A stretch of 64,000 nt of DNA, from assembly GCF_052161655.1 (NCBI RefSeq), contig NZ_CP197418.1, positions 6,696,001-6,760,000 of the forward strand, in the 5' to 3' direction. Below, in pieces: positions 8,147 to 15,062 of the stretch; the first letter of the stretch is position 1, and every line of letters begins with the position of its first letter. Source of the stretch: Novipirellula sp052161655. GTDB taxonomy: Bacteria; Planctomycetota; Planctomycetia; Pirellulales; Pirellulaceae. The notes under the pieces were generated by a model, which saw only the letters and a list, made by a program, of their open reading frames with translations, did not search any database and was not told the origin of the DNA. The position numbers and the translations under genes are program-made.

Positions 8147-8593
8147 GTGCTTGACCCTCAATCCATCCATTGGCGATTCGCTACGGGAAATGCGTTTCGC
8201 GCACTCGAAACGCAAGTCCGCAAATTTGACTTTGCCACTTGCGCGGACGGTCACACTTACTCCGGACTGAATCCGCAAGAATACATCGACATCATCGACG
8301 GGTTCTTGGCCGAGGACCTGGATGTTGTACCGGTCGGTAATCGTTCTTCGCTCCAAGAACTGCGCAAATTGCTCGTGCATCACATCCTTGCGGCATTCAA
8401 CGTCGGATTCCACACCGCTGTTGAGGTTTGGAACAACTCAGATCGGCAGTACGGTTCGCTGGACACACCGGACTTGCACGCTCTCGCGCGCGACCGGTCG
8501 CCTTTCTCAGGTCTCAAGACGGAATGGTTTGTCGAGGGATTCTGTCAGTCATACGCTCAAACTGAGATGGAATCGTTGCGTGACGCACCGTGA
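8147..8593 (+). CDS. Cassette 2: hypothetical protein
   Basis: A 148-residue soluble protein starting at GTG 8147, 18 bases after the attC1 core. No family is recognised. Notable segments are DGHTYSGLNPQEYIDIIDGF, LRKLLVHHILAAFNVGFHTA and EWFVEGFCQSYAQTEMES. No signal peptide or membrane segment is present. Its own left-end core (GTTGGCC) is the exact complement of its R'' (GGCCAAC in attC2), which marks it as an intact cassette. Function unknown. Confidence 0.72.
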   Translation: MLDPQSIHWRFATGNAFRALETQVRKFDFATCADGHTYSGLNPQEYIDIIDGFLAEDLDVVPVGNRSSLQELRKLLVHHILAAFNVGFHTAVEVWNNSDRQYGSLDTPDLHALARDRSPFSGLKTEWFVEGFCQSYAQTEMESLRDAP

Positions 8594-8594
8594 C

Positions 8595-8733
8595 GGCCAA
8601 CATGGTTTTTACGCATAGGCCCTTCGCGATCACCTTCGCTCTTTGGCAACGGGCGTTCGCATTGGTACAATCTCTCGCAATTCAGAGTCACTCGCTTCGT
8701 TCATGGCGGCAACGTAAAAAACTCCCGTTAGGC
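8595..8733 (+). repeat. attC2
   Basis: R'' GGCCAAC (8595-8601) and R' GTTAGGC (8727-8733), 139 bp. The centre is nearly the same as attC1 (TTCGCGATCACCTTCGCTC). Confidence 0.9.
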
Positions 8734-8744
8734 GACCTACCGCA

Positions 8745-9089
8745 ATGACTACGCCGTCCGAAATACTGGCCGATGCGGAACAGCGTTTCAACGTGCCAAT
8801 CCCGACAGAGTTCGCAGAGTGCCCAAAGCGTCTTGCGGGTTATCTCATTATCTCACGCTTGTGCATTAAGCCTCGCCAAAAATGCCGCACGCTGACCGAG
8901 CGTGAACGTATTTTGATGGCACTAACTCACGGAGGTGGACACGATAGTAGAGGTTGGTCCACTACCGCAATCCGTCCACTCGCGAATCGCCTGCGACCTC
9001 GAAGTTCCGATCACGAACGTGACACAGACGCTCCACTCCTACGGGTTTTGGTGCCACGAAAAAGTTATGATTGCAAACCTCAACACTGA
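8745..9089 (+). CDS. Cassette 3: hypothetical protein, probably frameshifted
   Basis: A 114-codon frame starts at ATG 8745. Its first ~60 residues look like ordinary protein (SEILADAEQRFNVPIPTEFA, RLAGYLIISRLC), but the second half is Arg/Pro-rich and looks out of frame. The +1 frame from about 8926 to 9105 reads more naturally and stops with a TAA inside the R'' box of attC3, the usual place for a cassette stop. A one-base indel near 8920-8935 would join the two. Family unknown. Confidence 0.5.
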   Translation: MTTPSEILADAEQRFNVPIPTEFAECPKRLAGYLIISRLCIKPRQKCRTLTERERILMALTHGGGHDSRGWSTTAIRPLANRLRPRSSDHERDTDAPLLRVLVPRKSYDCKPQH

Positions 9090-9105
9090 TCCGCCGGTCG
9101 CCTAA
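8935..9105 (+). CDS. Cassette 3: alternative frame, C-terminal half
   Basis: The frame starting at GTG 8935 encodes about 56 residues (VDTIVEVGPLPQSV, CDLEVPITNVTQTLHSYGFW, then HEKVMIANLNTDPPVA) and stops in GCCTAAC of attC3. It overlaps the ATG 8745 frame. It is either the displaced C-terminus of cassette 3 or a separate small gene; the first is more likely because no ribosome binding site is evident. Confidence 0.42.
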   Translation: MDTIVEVGPLPQSVHSRIACDLEVPITNVTQTLHSYGFWCHEKVMIANLNTDPPVA

Positions 9106-9236
9106 CATGGTTTTTACGCTTGGCCTTCGGCACACCTTCATTGTGTGGCAACGCGGGCTGGCCTTGGTACAATTTCTCGTAGTTCAGACGTCGCTCGCTT
9201 CGTTCAGGGCAATGTCGTAAAAACCTTCCGTTAGGC
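9100..9236 (+). repeat. attC3
   Basis: R'' GCCTAAC (9100-9106) and R' GTTAGGC (9230-9236) form a perfect complementary pair; arms GGTTTTTACG and CGTAAAAACC. 137 bp. The centre differs from attC1/2 (CTTCGGCACACCTTCATTG). Confidence 0.92.
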
Positions 9237-9277
9237 GACTCACGTTTGCCGATCCTCGAAACGCTCCTGCACTCGCC

Positions 9278-9475
9278 ATGGACATCACCTGCATGCACTG
9301 CGACGCTGTGATCCGAATCGTTGCATGTGGCTATGGCGTGCGCGACGAACGCCTCAACTTCGAGTGCCCTGAATGCAAGAATGCCCTGTTCTCGTCTGAT
9401 GGTTCAACCGTTTACGACATCGTCGGGGTGGTCACGCCCGCTGCTCGCAAGACCGAGCGTTCCACTGACGATTGA
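9278..9475 (+). CDS. Cassette 4: small zinc-ribbon-like protein
   Basis: A 65-residue protein with two Cys pairs, CMHC near residues 5-8 and CPEC near residues 30-33, spaced as in a treble-clef or zinc-ribbon knuckle. The remainder (VYDIVGVVTPAARKTERS) is a short tail. Such mini-ribbons may bind nucleic acid or act as protein adaptors. No close family is recognised. ATG 9278 lies 41 bases after the attC3 core. Confidence 0.7.
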   Translation: MDITCMHCDAVIRIVACGYGVRDERLNFECPECKNALFSSDGSTVYDIVGVVTPAARKTERSTDD

Positions 9476-9489
9476 ACATGGGGACCGTC

Positions 9490-9626
9490 ACACAACATGG
9501 GTTTTACGCTGGTCGTTTCGCAATCACCTTCGCACTTTGGCAACGGACGTTGGCATTGTTACAATCTATCGCAACACAAAGTCAACCGCTTCGTTTTGGC
9601 GGTGTCGTAAAAACCTTCCGTTAGGC
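9490..9626 (+). repeat. attC4
   Basis: R'' ACACAAC (9490-9496), arm GGGTTTTACG, right arm CGTAAAAACC, R' GTTAGGC (9620-9626). 137 bp. R'' is of the CACAAC type while R' is of the TTAGGC type, so the two ends do not pair well. Confidence 0.88.
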
Positions 9627-9636
9627 GACGCAGTCT

Positions 9637-10125
9637 ATGAGCAATGGAGACCGCAACATCGTTTGGTTGCCTCCGTTGTTCACGAACGCTGGTGGTGCGG
9701 ACATCATCGTGGGCGTCACGCCTGATTCCGCGTGGTATCTCAAACCGCAGTCGCCCATCGAAATCACATCTGACACGATCCACCCTTCGATCGTTCCGCT
9801 CGTGCAGCCTGGCTACGGTGGTGACTTCCACGCGGCCCGCGACCTGATCACGGCTCGCGTTCTAACTGCCGGCCTCGACGCTGAAATCGCGGTTTCATTC
9901 CCTTTCGACTTCCCCGTGCGAACCGCATTTCGCATGTCCGCGTTTTGGATGCTTCACGCTGCGGCATGGATTCCGCATCTCCCATTCGTCGAATCTCACG
10001 GTCGCGACCTGCTTCGTTTATCGCTCGACCCTCAAAACTCGCAATCCGATCGCCATGCATTCGCTCGACATCTTCGCCGCTGGGAGGCTGACAACGGCAT
10101 CTCGTTGATCCAGCCGTCATCGTAG
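9637..10125 (+). CDS. Cassette 5: hypothetical protein
   Basis: A 162-residue soluble protein from ATG 9637, 10 bases after the attC4 core. Segments seen are NIVWLPPLFTNAGGADIIVG, AWYLKPQSPIEITSD, a hydrophobic stretch FWMLHAAAWIPHLPFVE and a basic C-terminus (RHAFARHLRRWEADNG). I recognise no family. The single hydrophobic stretch is too polar at its edges to be called a membrane helix. Function unknown. Confidence 0.7.
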   Translation: MSNGDRNIVWLPPLFTNAGGADIIVGVTPDSAWYLKPQSPIEITSDTIHPSIVPLVQPGYGGDFHAARDLITARVLTAGLDAEIAVSFPFDFPVRTAFRMSAFWMLHAAAWIPHLPFVESHGRDLLRLSLDPQNSQSDRHAFARHLRRWEADNGISLIQPSS

Positions 10126-10135
10126 CGCATGCGTC

Positions 10136-10273
10136 GCACAACATGGTTTTTACGCTAGTCGCTACGCGATCACCTTCGCTCTTTGGCAACGGGCGATGGC
10201 ATTGGTACAATCTCTCGTAACTCAAAGTCATTCGCTTCGTTCACGGCGGTGACGTAAAAACCTTTCGTTGTCG
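10136..10273 (+). repeat. attC5
   Basis: R'' GCACAAC (10136-10142), arm GGTTTTTACG, right arm CGTAAAAACC, R' GTTGTCG (10267-10273). 138 bp. The centre is of the GCGATCACCTTCGC type. Confidence 0.88.
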
Positions 10274-10290
10274 GTGCGAGGTCTCTTAAT

Positions 10291-10890
10291 TTGTCGGCCG
10301 TGCTCAAAGACGTTCTCGCCGTTGTGGCTCCCCGTATTCGTGCCCACGGCTACAAAGGTTCCGGCCAAAATTACCGTCTCGCGAACGAGAACGCCGTTTC
10401 GGTCGTCAAATTCCAAAAGAGTGCCGGTGGTGAACGGTTCTACGTAAACGTTGGAATCCAACCGCTATTTGTACCCACCGAAAGTGAATCGACGGCCAAC
10501 GCGAAGAAGATCAAAGTACCGGAATGCATCTTCCGCACTCGTCTTGATCCACCGGACAACGACATGTTCGGCTGGCCATATTCGGTTGATCTTGCTGTGC
10601 AACTTGCAGCCAAATTCGATGAGCTCTATGCCACCTTCGTTGAACCGTTGATGACGATTCCGGGGCCGATCACAGAGGCTTCGGTAAGCGACTTTGATGA
10701 AGAAGTTGTTCATCCGCTATTGGGCGCTCGCCATGCCCGAAACTTCTTGCATTTCGCCCGCATCTCGTTTGCACGCGGTAACAACTTGAAGGCTAGCGAG
10801 TTCGCGCTGGCCGCTATCGAAATTTGTCCTCAGCGAGCGTCCTCACTTCTGCATCACCTAAAGGAAACGCTAAACAGCGCGTCTGCGTAG
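10291..10890 (+). CDS. Cassette 6: DUF4304-like protein
   Basis: A 199-residue protein that resembles DUF4304. The N-terminal helix with PRIRAHGYKGSGQNYR is followed by the strand pair SVVKFQKSAGGERFYVNVGI, which is the signature of that family, and then RTRLDPPDNDMFGWPY. DUF4304 proteins often sit with polymorphic toxin immunity genes, though no toxin is seen here. The start is TTG 10291; a GTG at 10300 is the alternative. The left core (GTTGTCG) and the R'' of attC6 (CGACAAC) are perfect complements. Confidence 0.68.
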   Translation: MSAVLKDVLAVVAPRIRAHGYKGSGQNYRLANENAVSVVKFQKSAGGERFYVNVGIQPLFVPTESESTANAKKIKVPECIFRTRLDPPDNDMFGWPYSVDLAVQLAAKFDELYATFVEPLMTIPGPITEASVSDFDEEVVHPLLGARHARNFLHFARISFARGNNLKASEFALAAIEICPQRASSLLHHLKETLNSASA

Positions 10891-10899
10891 CACAGCGAC

Positions 10900-11040
10900 C
10901 GACAACACAGCATTTCCGCAAAGGCCCTTCGGACACGTCTTCGACTTTTGTTCAACGGGCGCTCGCGTATAATCGTCTAATCGTTGTTCGACGTATTCCC
11001 CTTCAGTTAGGGTCGGCGTCGGCAATGCTACCCGTTAGGT
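10900..11040 (+). repeat. attC6 (divergent)
   Basis: R'' CGACAAC (10900-10906) and R' GTTAGGT (11034-11040), 141 bp. The arms differ from the other sites: the GGTTTTTACG arm is absent and the centre is GGCCCTTCGGACACGTC. It is identified by position, length and core boxes. Confidence 0.7.
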
Positions 11041-11106
11041 GACTTAGATTTATCGAATGGAAGACTCTCTATCGCCAATCCCCGATGCTATCGACGTTCG
11101 CGAACT

Positions 11107-11976
11107 TTGCCGCGTCCCAAATGGGAAGCGATCGCTTCGTGGGTCGCGTCGAACGTGGAGTCCATTTCACTTAACGAATATTGGACGCAAATTGCTCGTG
11201 ACTGGCTCGCTCGACTCGCTCAATCGTTACCACGCGGTTACGCCGTTCTCGAGTCGCCAGAATTCCTGCTGCTCGCTTCTGACGAATCACTCGGCAAACG
11301 ATTGCTTAGCTATTCCGAGCGTGCCCGGCGCATCATCCTTACGACACTCGACGGCGTCGCGAGCAATGAGGGGCACGGGAAACATGTTGTTTTGCTTTTC
11401 GCTGATATCGAAAGCTATTACGACTACGTAACCGACTTCTACCCCGACGAAGGCGAATTCGCTTTGTCTGGCGGTATGTTTCTCGACGTTGGGTACGGCC
11501 ACTTCGCGGTCTGCCCTGCTTATGGTGATGATTACGAAAGAGTGATCGCTCCCGAACTAAATCACGCGTTATTGCGCCACTTGCCTTTGCCTTTGTGGCT
11601 CAACGAAGGTGTGACTCAGGTCATGGAGGACGTCGTGCAGGACTCATCATATTTCATGATGGATCACGAAATACTCCGTCGCCATCGTGCCTACTGGAAT
11701 GCCAAAACTATCGACATATTCTGGTCGGGCGATTCATTTTACGCTCCTGACGAAGGGCAGGAACTCAGCTACCACCTGTCTCAGGTCCTGTTTCGCAATC
11801 TGATGTCTGACTATCCCAAGGCGGTAAAGGAGATTCTCATCAATGCAAACTTTGTCGACGCTGGAAATTCGGCGTTCGTGGACTCGTGCAATATGCCACT
11901 TGCGGAGCGGGTTGCTCAATTTCTGGGTGATGGTCCTTGGGCGCCTCGCGACAATTACGTCTTTCCCGATGCGTAG
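11107..11976 (+). CDS. Cassette 7: degenerate peptidase-MA-like protein
   Basis: A 289-residue protein resembling the peptidase-MA (gluzincin) family. The core helix reads APELNHALLRHLPLPLWLNE, the pattern of HExxH...LPLWLNEG metallopeptidases, but the first His is replaced by Pro (PELNH for HELTH), so a zinc ligand is missing. It may be an inactive binding protein. The start is uncertain: TTG 11107 opens the listed frame, while ATG 11057 (MEDSLSPIPDAIDVREL) lies in another frame that could join after a one-base change, so a 5' frameshift is possible. No signal peptide. Confidence 0.68.
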   Translation: MPRPKWEAIASWVASNVESISLNEYWTQIARDWLARLAQSLPRGYAVLESPEFLLLASDESLGKRLLSYSERARRIILTTLDGVASNEGHGKHVVLLFADIESYYDYVTDFYPDEGEFALSGGMFLDVGYGHFAVCPAYGDDYERVIAPELNHALLRHLPLPLWLNEGVTQVMEDVVQDSSYFMMDHEILRRHRAYWNAKTIDIFWSGDSFYAPDEGQELSYHLSQVLFRNLMSDYPKAVKEILINANFVDAGNSAFVDSCNMPLAERVAQFLGDGPWAPRDNYVFPDA

Positions 11977-11980
11977 GGTC

Positions 11981-12119
11981 GCCTAACATGGTTTTTACGC
12001 TAGTCGCTTCGCGATCACCTTCCATGTTGCGCAACACGGGAATTTTGCTGTTAAACTGTTTGGCAAATCAGAGTCACTCGCTTCGTTCAGGGCGGTGACG
12101 TAAAAACCTTCCGTTAGCC
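11981..12119 (+). repeat. attC7
   Basis: R'' GCCTAAC (11981-11987), arms GGTTTTTACG and CGTAAAAACC, R' GTTAGCC (12113-12119). 139 bp, with a variant centre (CCATGTTGCGCAACACGGG). Confidence 0.9.
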
Positions 12120-12130
12120 GCTCCGAGATC

Positions 12131-12709
12131 ATGTCGATTCACGCGTTATCTCTGCATCCGGCTGACCCCGACTTTCGTCCGCCACCCGATTTTGCAGACC
12201 AACTACGCGTTCTCAACTTTCTCGGCGACGAGTTCGACTACTTCGGCGATGTCCGTTTTCGCCCCGGCGCTTCGTTCTTTGACCTGATCCGTTTTGAACG
12301 GACGCACAACGTCGTCGAACTCAAACCGACTGTCGACGGTCTTACTGAACTTCCGCCACAAGACAGCAGAAACTTTGTACAAATCGAACTCTCTTCGTCG
12401 GCTGAAACGGGTGTGATGTGCGGTTGCAACATCCGCGATCCATTGTGTCCTGTCTGCGCAATTCCGCTGGGCGATTGGGGCGAACTAATTGGCACGTGGC
12501 ACGACACAAATGCACCGTTCAATTGCGCCAAGTGCGGCCACCGTTGTCCAATCCCCGATCTCAACAGGCAACATGTCGTCGGATTTGCACGTTACTGGAT
12601 CACAATTCGACAAATCTACCAAGGCGAGGCCGCACCGGCCAATCAATTCCTCGACTCGCTCGCCGATTTGGTCGGTTGTGATTGGCGCTACTTTTGGTAT
12701 CACCTCTAG
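12131..12709 (+). CDS. Cassette 8: Cys-rich (zinc-ribbon) hypothetical protein
   Basis: A 192-residue soluble protein. A Cys cluster in the second half (CGCN, CPVC, then CAKCGHRC) looks like a zinc ribbon with a Cys-x-x-Cys pair on each side of PLGDWGELIGTW. The N-terminal half (LRVLNFLGDEFDYF, RFRPGASFFDLIRFE) and the C-terminal IYQGEAAPANQFLDSLADL match no family I can name. ATG 12131 is 11 bases after the attC7 core. Confidence 0.72.
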   Translation: MSIHALSLHPADPDFRPPPDFADQLRVLNFLGDEFDYFGDVRFRPGASFFDLIRFERTHNVVELKPTVDGLTELPPQDSRNFVQIELSSSAETGVMCGCNIRDPLCPVCAIPLGDWGELIGTWHDTNAPFNCAKCGHRCPIPDLNRQHVVGFARYWITIRQIYQGEAAPANQFLDSLADLVGCDWRYFWYHL

Positions 12710-12724
12710 CCTGACACGCCGGGC

Positions 12725-12863
12725 GGCTAACATGGTTTTTACGCTGAGGGCCCGCAGGCACATCATCTTTGTTTTTTCAAGCCTCGCTCAGCTGGTAAAC
12801 TTGTCCGTTGTTCAAACCGCCGATTCATTGTTGGGGCGGTGACGTAGAAACCTTCCGTTGTGT
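12725..12863 (+). repeat. attC8
   Basis: R'' GGCTAAC (12725-12731), arm GGTTTTTACG, right arm CGTAGAAACC, R' GTTGTGT (12857-12863). 139 bp; the centre is unlike the others (TTTTTTCAAGCCTCGCTCAG). Confidence 0.85.
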
Positions 12864-12880
12864 GACGCTAGTTCAATCCA

Positions 12881-13324
12881 ATGCAACCACTCACCACGAT
12901 CGCGTTAGACCTTGAGGGCACACTCATCTCGAACGCAGTGAGCCAATTTCCTCGGCCCGGCTTGAACGCGTTTTTGCAATTCTGCCGCGACAACTTCAAA
13001 AACGTCTACATTTACACAGCGGTTCCTGATTCCACGTGCGTTCCGATCATTCAAACGCTTATCGACGATGATTTTGCTCCGGCTTGGCTCGCCGATATTT
13101 CGTTCGTGCAATGGGATCGCAGCGTCAAAGATTTGACCAATGTCCCCAACTGCGATCCTGACGCATGCCTCCTGTTGGACGACAACTGCGACTACGTCGT
13201 CGATTCCCAGATCGACCAATGGATAGCGATCGACAAATTCCAATCGCCGTACCCCGACACCGACTCTGAACTTGCGCGTGTTCAGAACGTAATCAGTGAA
13301 CGTCTCTCAAAAGGCAAGCCGTAA
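12881..13324 (+). CDS. Cassette 9: HAD-superfamily hydrolase-like protein
   Basis: A 147-residue protein that fits the HAD phosphatase fold. Motif I is IALDLEGTLI (the nucleophile Asp is present; the usual second Asp is Glu). A motif II-like strand follows (NVYIYTAVPDST), and an acidic motif IV region (ACLLLDDNCDYV). It is about the length of NLI/FCP-like minimal HADs with no cap domain. The substrate is unknown. The D-x-D to D-x-E change at the general acid position leaves activity uncertain. ATG 12881, 17 bases after the attC8 core. Confidence 0.75.
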   Translation: MQPLTTIALDLEGTLISNAVSQFPRPGLNAFLQFCRDNFKNVYIYTAVPDSTCVPIIQTLIDDDFAPAWLADISFVQWDRSVKDLTNVPNCDPDACLLLDDNCDYVVDSQIDQWIAIDKFQSPYPDTDSELARVQNVISERLSKGKP

Positions 13325-13341
13325 CGGCGATTCATCGCGTC

Positions 13342-13478
13342 CCACAACATGGTTTTTACGCTAGTTGCTTCGCGATCACCTTCGCTCTTTGGCAACGGGC
13401 GGCGGCGTTGGTACATTCTCTCGAAATCCAGAGTCGCCTGCTTCGTTTCGGCGGTTGACGTAAATCCTCCCGTTGGGC
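13342..13478 (+). repeat. attC9
   Basis: R'' CCACAAC (13342-13348), arm GGTTTTTACG, right arm CGTAAATCCT, R' GTTGGGC (13472-13478). 137 bp, with the GCGATCACCTTCGC centre. Confidence 0.88.
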
Positions 13479-13488
13479 GACTCAGCGT

Positions 13489-14037
13489 ATGGACTACAAC
13501 GCGTTTTACCGCGAGCTCTTTGCTCCGCTTGAGTCGTCGATTGGCCCAATCGACCCTAACACGATCGTTGCGATTGTCGGATTCGACGCTGGCGGCCCGC
13601 TCAACTTTTCGACGATCGGATATTCGGACAAGTCCACTCTTGCCACATTCGTTTCCTGCGAACTTGCCATTCACCCAGAACAAAGACCAGCGTCATTTGG
13701 ACGATACGAACTCCTGACCTCCTGCAACGACGAGCGATGGGTACGTTCAACACTTACCGAGCTAGGCCACGCTACCACCGAATTCAAATTTGGACATCGA
13801 CATACTTTAGACATCGGTGTGTGGGTCGAATCTGATGCTCCATTTCAGGGGCTTCTACTCGAACGCGAATCTACGGCCCAGATTGATGGCAAGAAATACG
13901 GTGTCATGCGCGTTATTGGCTTAACTCGCGCCGAGTTGGATTTCGCCGTGAAGAAGAGTGTCCCTCAACTCATCAAAAAACTCAAAGATGCCGGCGTCTA
14001 CCCAAATACGATTGTGAAGCGGGAATCCGTCGTGTAG
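13489..14037 (+). CDS. Cassette 10: suppressor-of-fused (SUFU)-like protein
   Basis: A 182-residue protein that resembles bacterial SUFU-domain proteins. The match is the block SFGRYELLTSC, then WVRSTLTELGHATTEFKFGH, the FGHRHTLDIG strand and the final LTRAELDFAVKKS helix. Bacterial SUFU proteins are often immunity proteins in polymorphic toxin systems; here it is a lone cassette. It is the last cassette of the array, and its stop lies just before the R'' box of the terminal attC. Confidence 0.68.
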   Translation: MDYNAFYRELFAPLESSIGPIDPNTIVAIVGFDAGGPLNFSTIGYSDKSTLATFVSCELAIHPEQRPASFGRYELLTSCNDERWVRSTLTELGHATTEFKFGHRHTLDIGVWVESDAPFQGLLLERESTAQIDGKKYGVMRVIGLTRAELDFAVKKSVPQLIKKLKDAGVYPNTIVKRESVV

Positions 14038-14039
14038 TC

Positions 14040-14163
14040 GCCTAACATAGTTTTCACGCAAAGTCGCGGCGGTCGCATGGATGCCTTCGTTGTATCGTAA
14101 TACGAGACAATCCCTGGTTTAATACTTTCGTTGTCAAGAGCTTTAAGCGTGAAATTGTTCAAG
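14040..14163 (+). repeat. attC10, terminal and degenerate
   Basis: R'' GCCTAAC (14040-14046), arm TTTTCACGC and a complementary right arm GCGTGAAA (14147-14154), then GTTCAAG (14157-14163) in the place of R'. About 124 bp. The right end overlaps the 3' end of the minus-strand gene at 14143-14631. Confidence 0.62.
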
Positions 14164-14631
14164 CGATTTCGGCGGCACTGTCCTTAACATTGCTGCCGCT
14201 TCATCAACTCGAATTGAGTCTCCGGTGATAATAATTAACACTGCGCCGCCGCGTAATTTTGCCTCGTAATCTGCGGCGACATCATGATCAACGTTCCAGC
14301 GGCTGATTGCACTCAGCAGGCTGCCGCCCACCGCGCCGGCCGCCATGCCAAAGATTGGACCGACGACCAACATCGGCCCCATCATGGTCATCGTACCAAG
14401 CGCGGCCCCCAAGGTTCCGCCCGCCAGCGTGGAAGCGGCGGTTGTTTTTTCCCCTGACAAGGCGTTCTCATTCGCTTCGGTCGCTTGGCGTAATTCCGCA
14501 AGGTTCTCGTCCGAGGCATGAGTCACGATCGAGACCTCGTCCGGAGTAAAGCCTCCCTTTTCCAGAACTTCGATTGCCGTACGAAATTTCTCGTTGTTGC
14601 TAAACTCAGCGATTAAACATTTTTCACTCAT
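14143..14631 (-). CDS. General stress protein 17M/YflT-like membrane protein
   Basis: A 162-residue protein with an N-terminal alpha/beta domain of the YflT type (CLIAEFSNNEKFRTAIEVLE, then VSIVTHASDENLAEL). A Gly-rich hydrophobic hairpin follows (AGGTLGAALGTMTMMGPML, GPIFGMAAGAVGGSLLSAI), then a C-terminal alpha/beta lobe (GGAVLIIITGDSIRVDEAAA). Proteins of this kind are stress-induced and probably sit at the inner membrane. The ATG overlaps the stop of the zinc-ribbon gene upstream by four bases, so the two are likely translated together. Its C-terminal codons form part of the terminal attC. Confidence 0.75.
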   Translation of the reverse strand: MSEKCLIAEFSNNEKFRTAIEVLEKGGFTPDEVSIVTHASDENLAELRQATEANENALSGEKTTAASTLAGGTLGAALGTMTMMGPMLVVGPIFGMAAGAVGGSLLSAISRWNVDHDVAADYEAKLRGGAVLIIITGDSIRVDEAAAMLRTVPPKSLEQFHA

Positions 14632-14855
14632 CGACGGTCATCCTTAATCTCGGGCGCATTAGGCTGCAGCGACTCATTTGACTCGCCCGGAAAGTCGACC
14701 TGCGAGTGCCGCGTTGGGGTGATATCACCAGGGTGTTCGACGTAAATCTTTTCGCCGCATTGTGGGCACGCGACGGCTCGGTCATCGACGTGTTTTCCGC
14801 ATTGGGGACACGGCACTTGATTCAGTGGCGCGTTGTCAGTTCTGGCATCCATCAA
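14628..14855 (-). CDS. Small zinc-ribbon protein
   Basis: A 75-residue protein with a classic N-terminal zinc ribbon (CPQCGKHVDDRAVACPQCGE, residues ~16-35) and a disordered acidic tail. It would bind one zinc ion; such domains usually serve as adaptors. It is the first gene of a two-gene unit with the YflT-like gene (4-base ATGA overlap). Confidence 0.78.
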   Translation of the reverse strand: MMDARTDNAPLNQVPCPQCGKHVDDRAVACPQCGEKIYVEHPGDITPTRHSQVDFPGESNESLQPNAPEIKDDRR

Positions 14856-15062
14856 AGTTCCTCATTCTTATCAACTGTTATCAAAAACACCGTCGTATCA
14901 CCTTCACGAGAAGCTTTTGCACAATCGCTTGCATGACGCCCAGTTGCGTAGCAAAGGGGCAGGGGACTTCGCGTCTGCTTCTCTGCATAAACGGCTAAAA
15001 TCTGCCGAAACTCTTGGCGAGTTTCGCTACTATGCTTGTCGCAATAAGACGCAAAGGGCGTC

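Larger units (their letters stand above)
7555..14163 (+). mobile_element. Integron gene-cassette array, ten cassettes
   Basis: Ten consecutive units, each one + strand gene followed by a ~137-141 bp attC site, span this stretch. The attC sites share arms GGTTTTTACG and CGTAAAAACC around a variable centre, and R''/R' heptamers of the GCCTAAC / GTTAGGC type. Intergenic space outside the attC sites is only 11-66 bases, the usual packing of cassettes. The high similarity between attC sites is typical of resident chromosomal integrons rather than of collected resistance integrons. No full integrase is present in the window. Several cassettes encode proteins of no known family. Confidence 0.93.

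Noticed and set aside
11005..11011. GTTAGGG as the right core of attC6
   Set aside because: GTTAGGT at 11034-11040 fits GTTRRRY, gives the normal site length and lies nearer the next gene.
7993..14163. Regular repeats that could be taken for a CRISPR array
   Set aside because: The repeats are 137-141 bp and 400-1000 bp apart with genes between them; attC cores and arms explain them. No cas gene is present.
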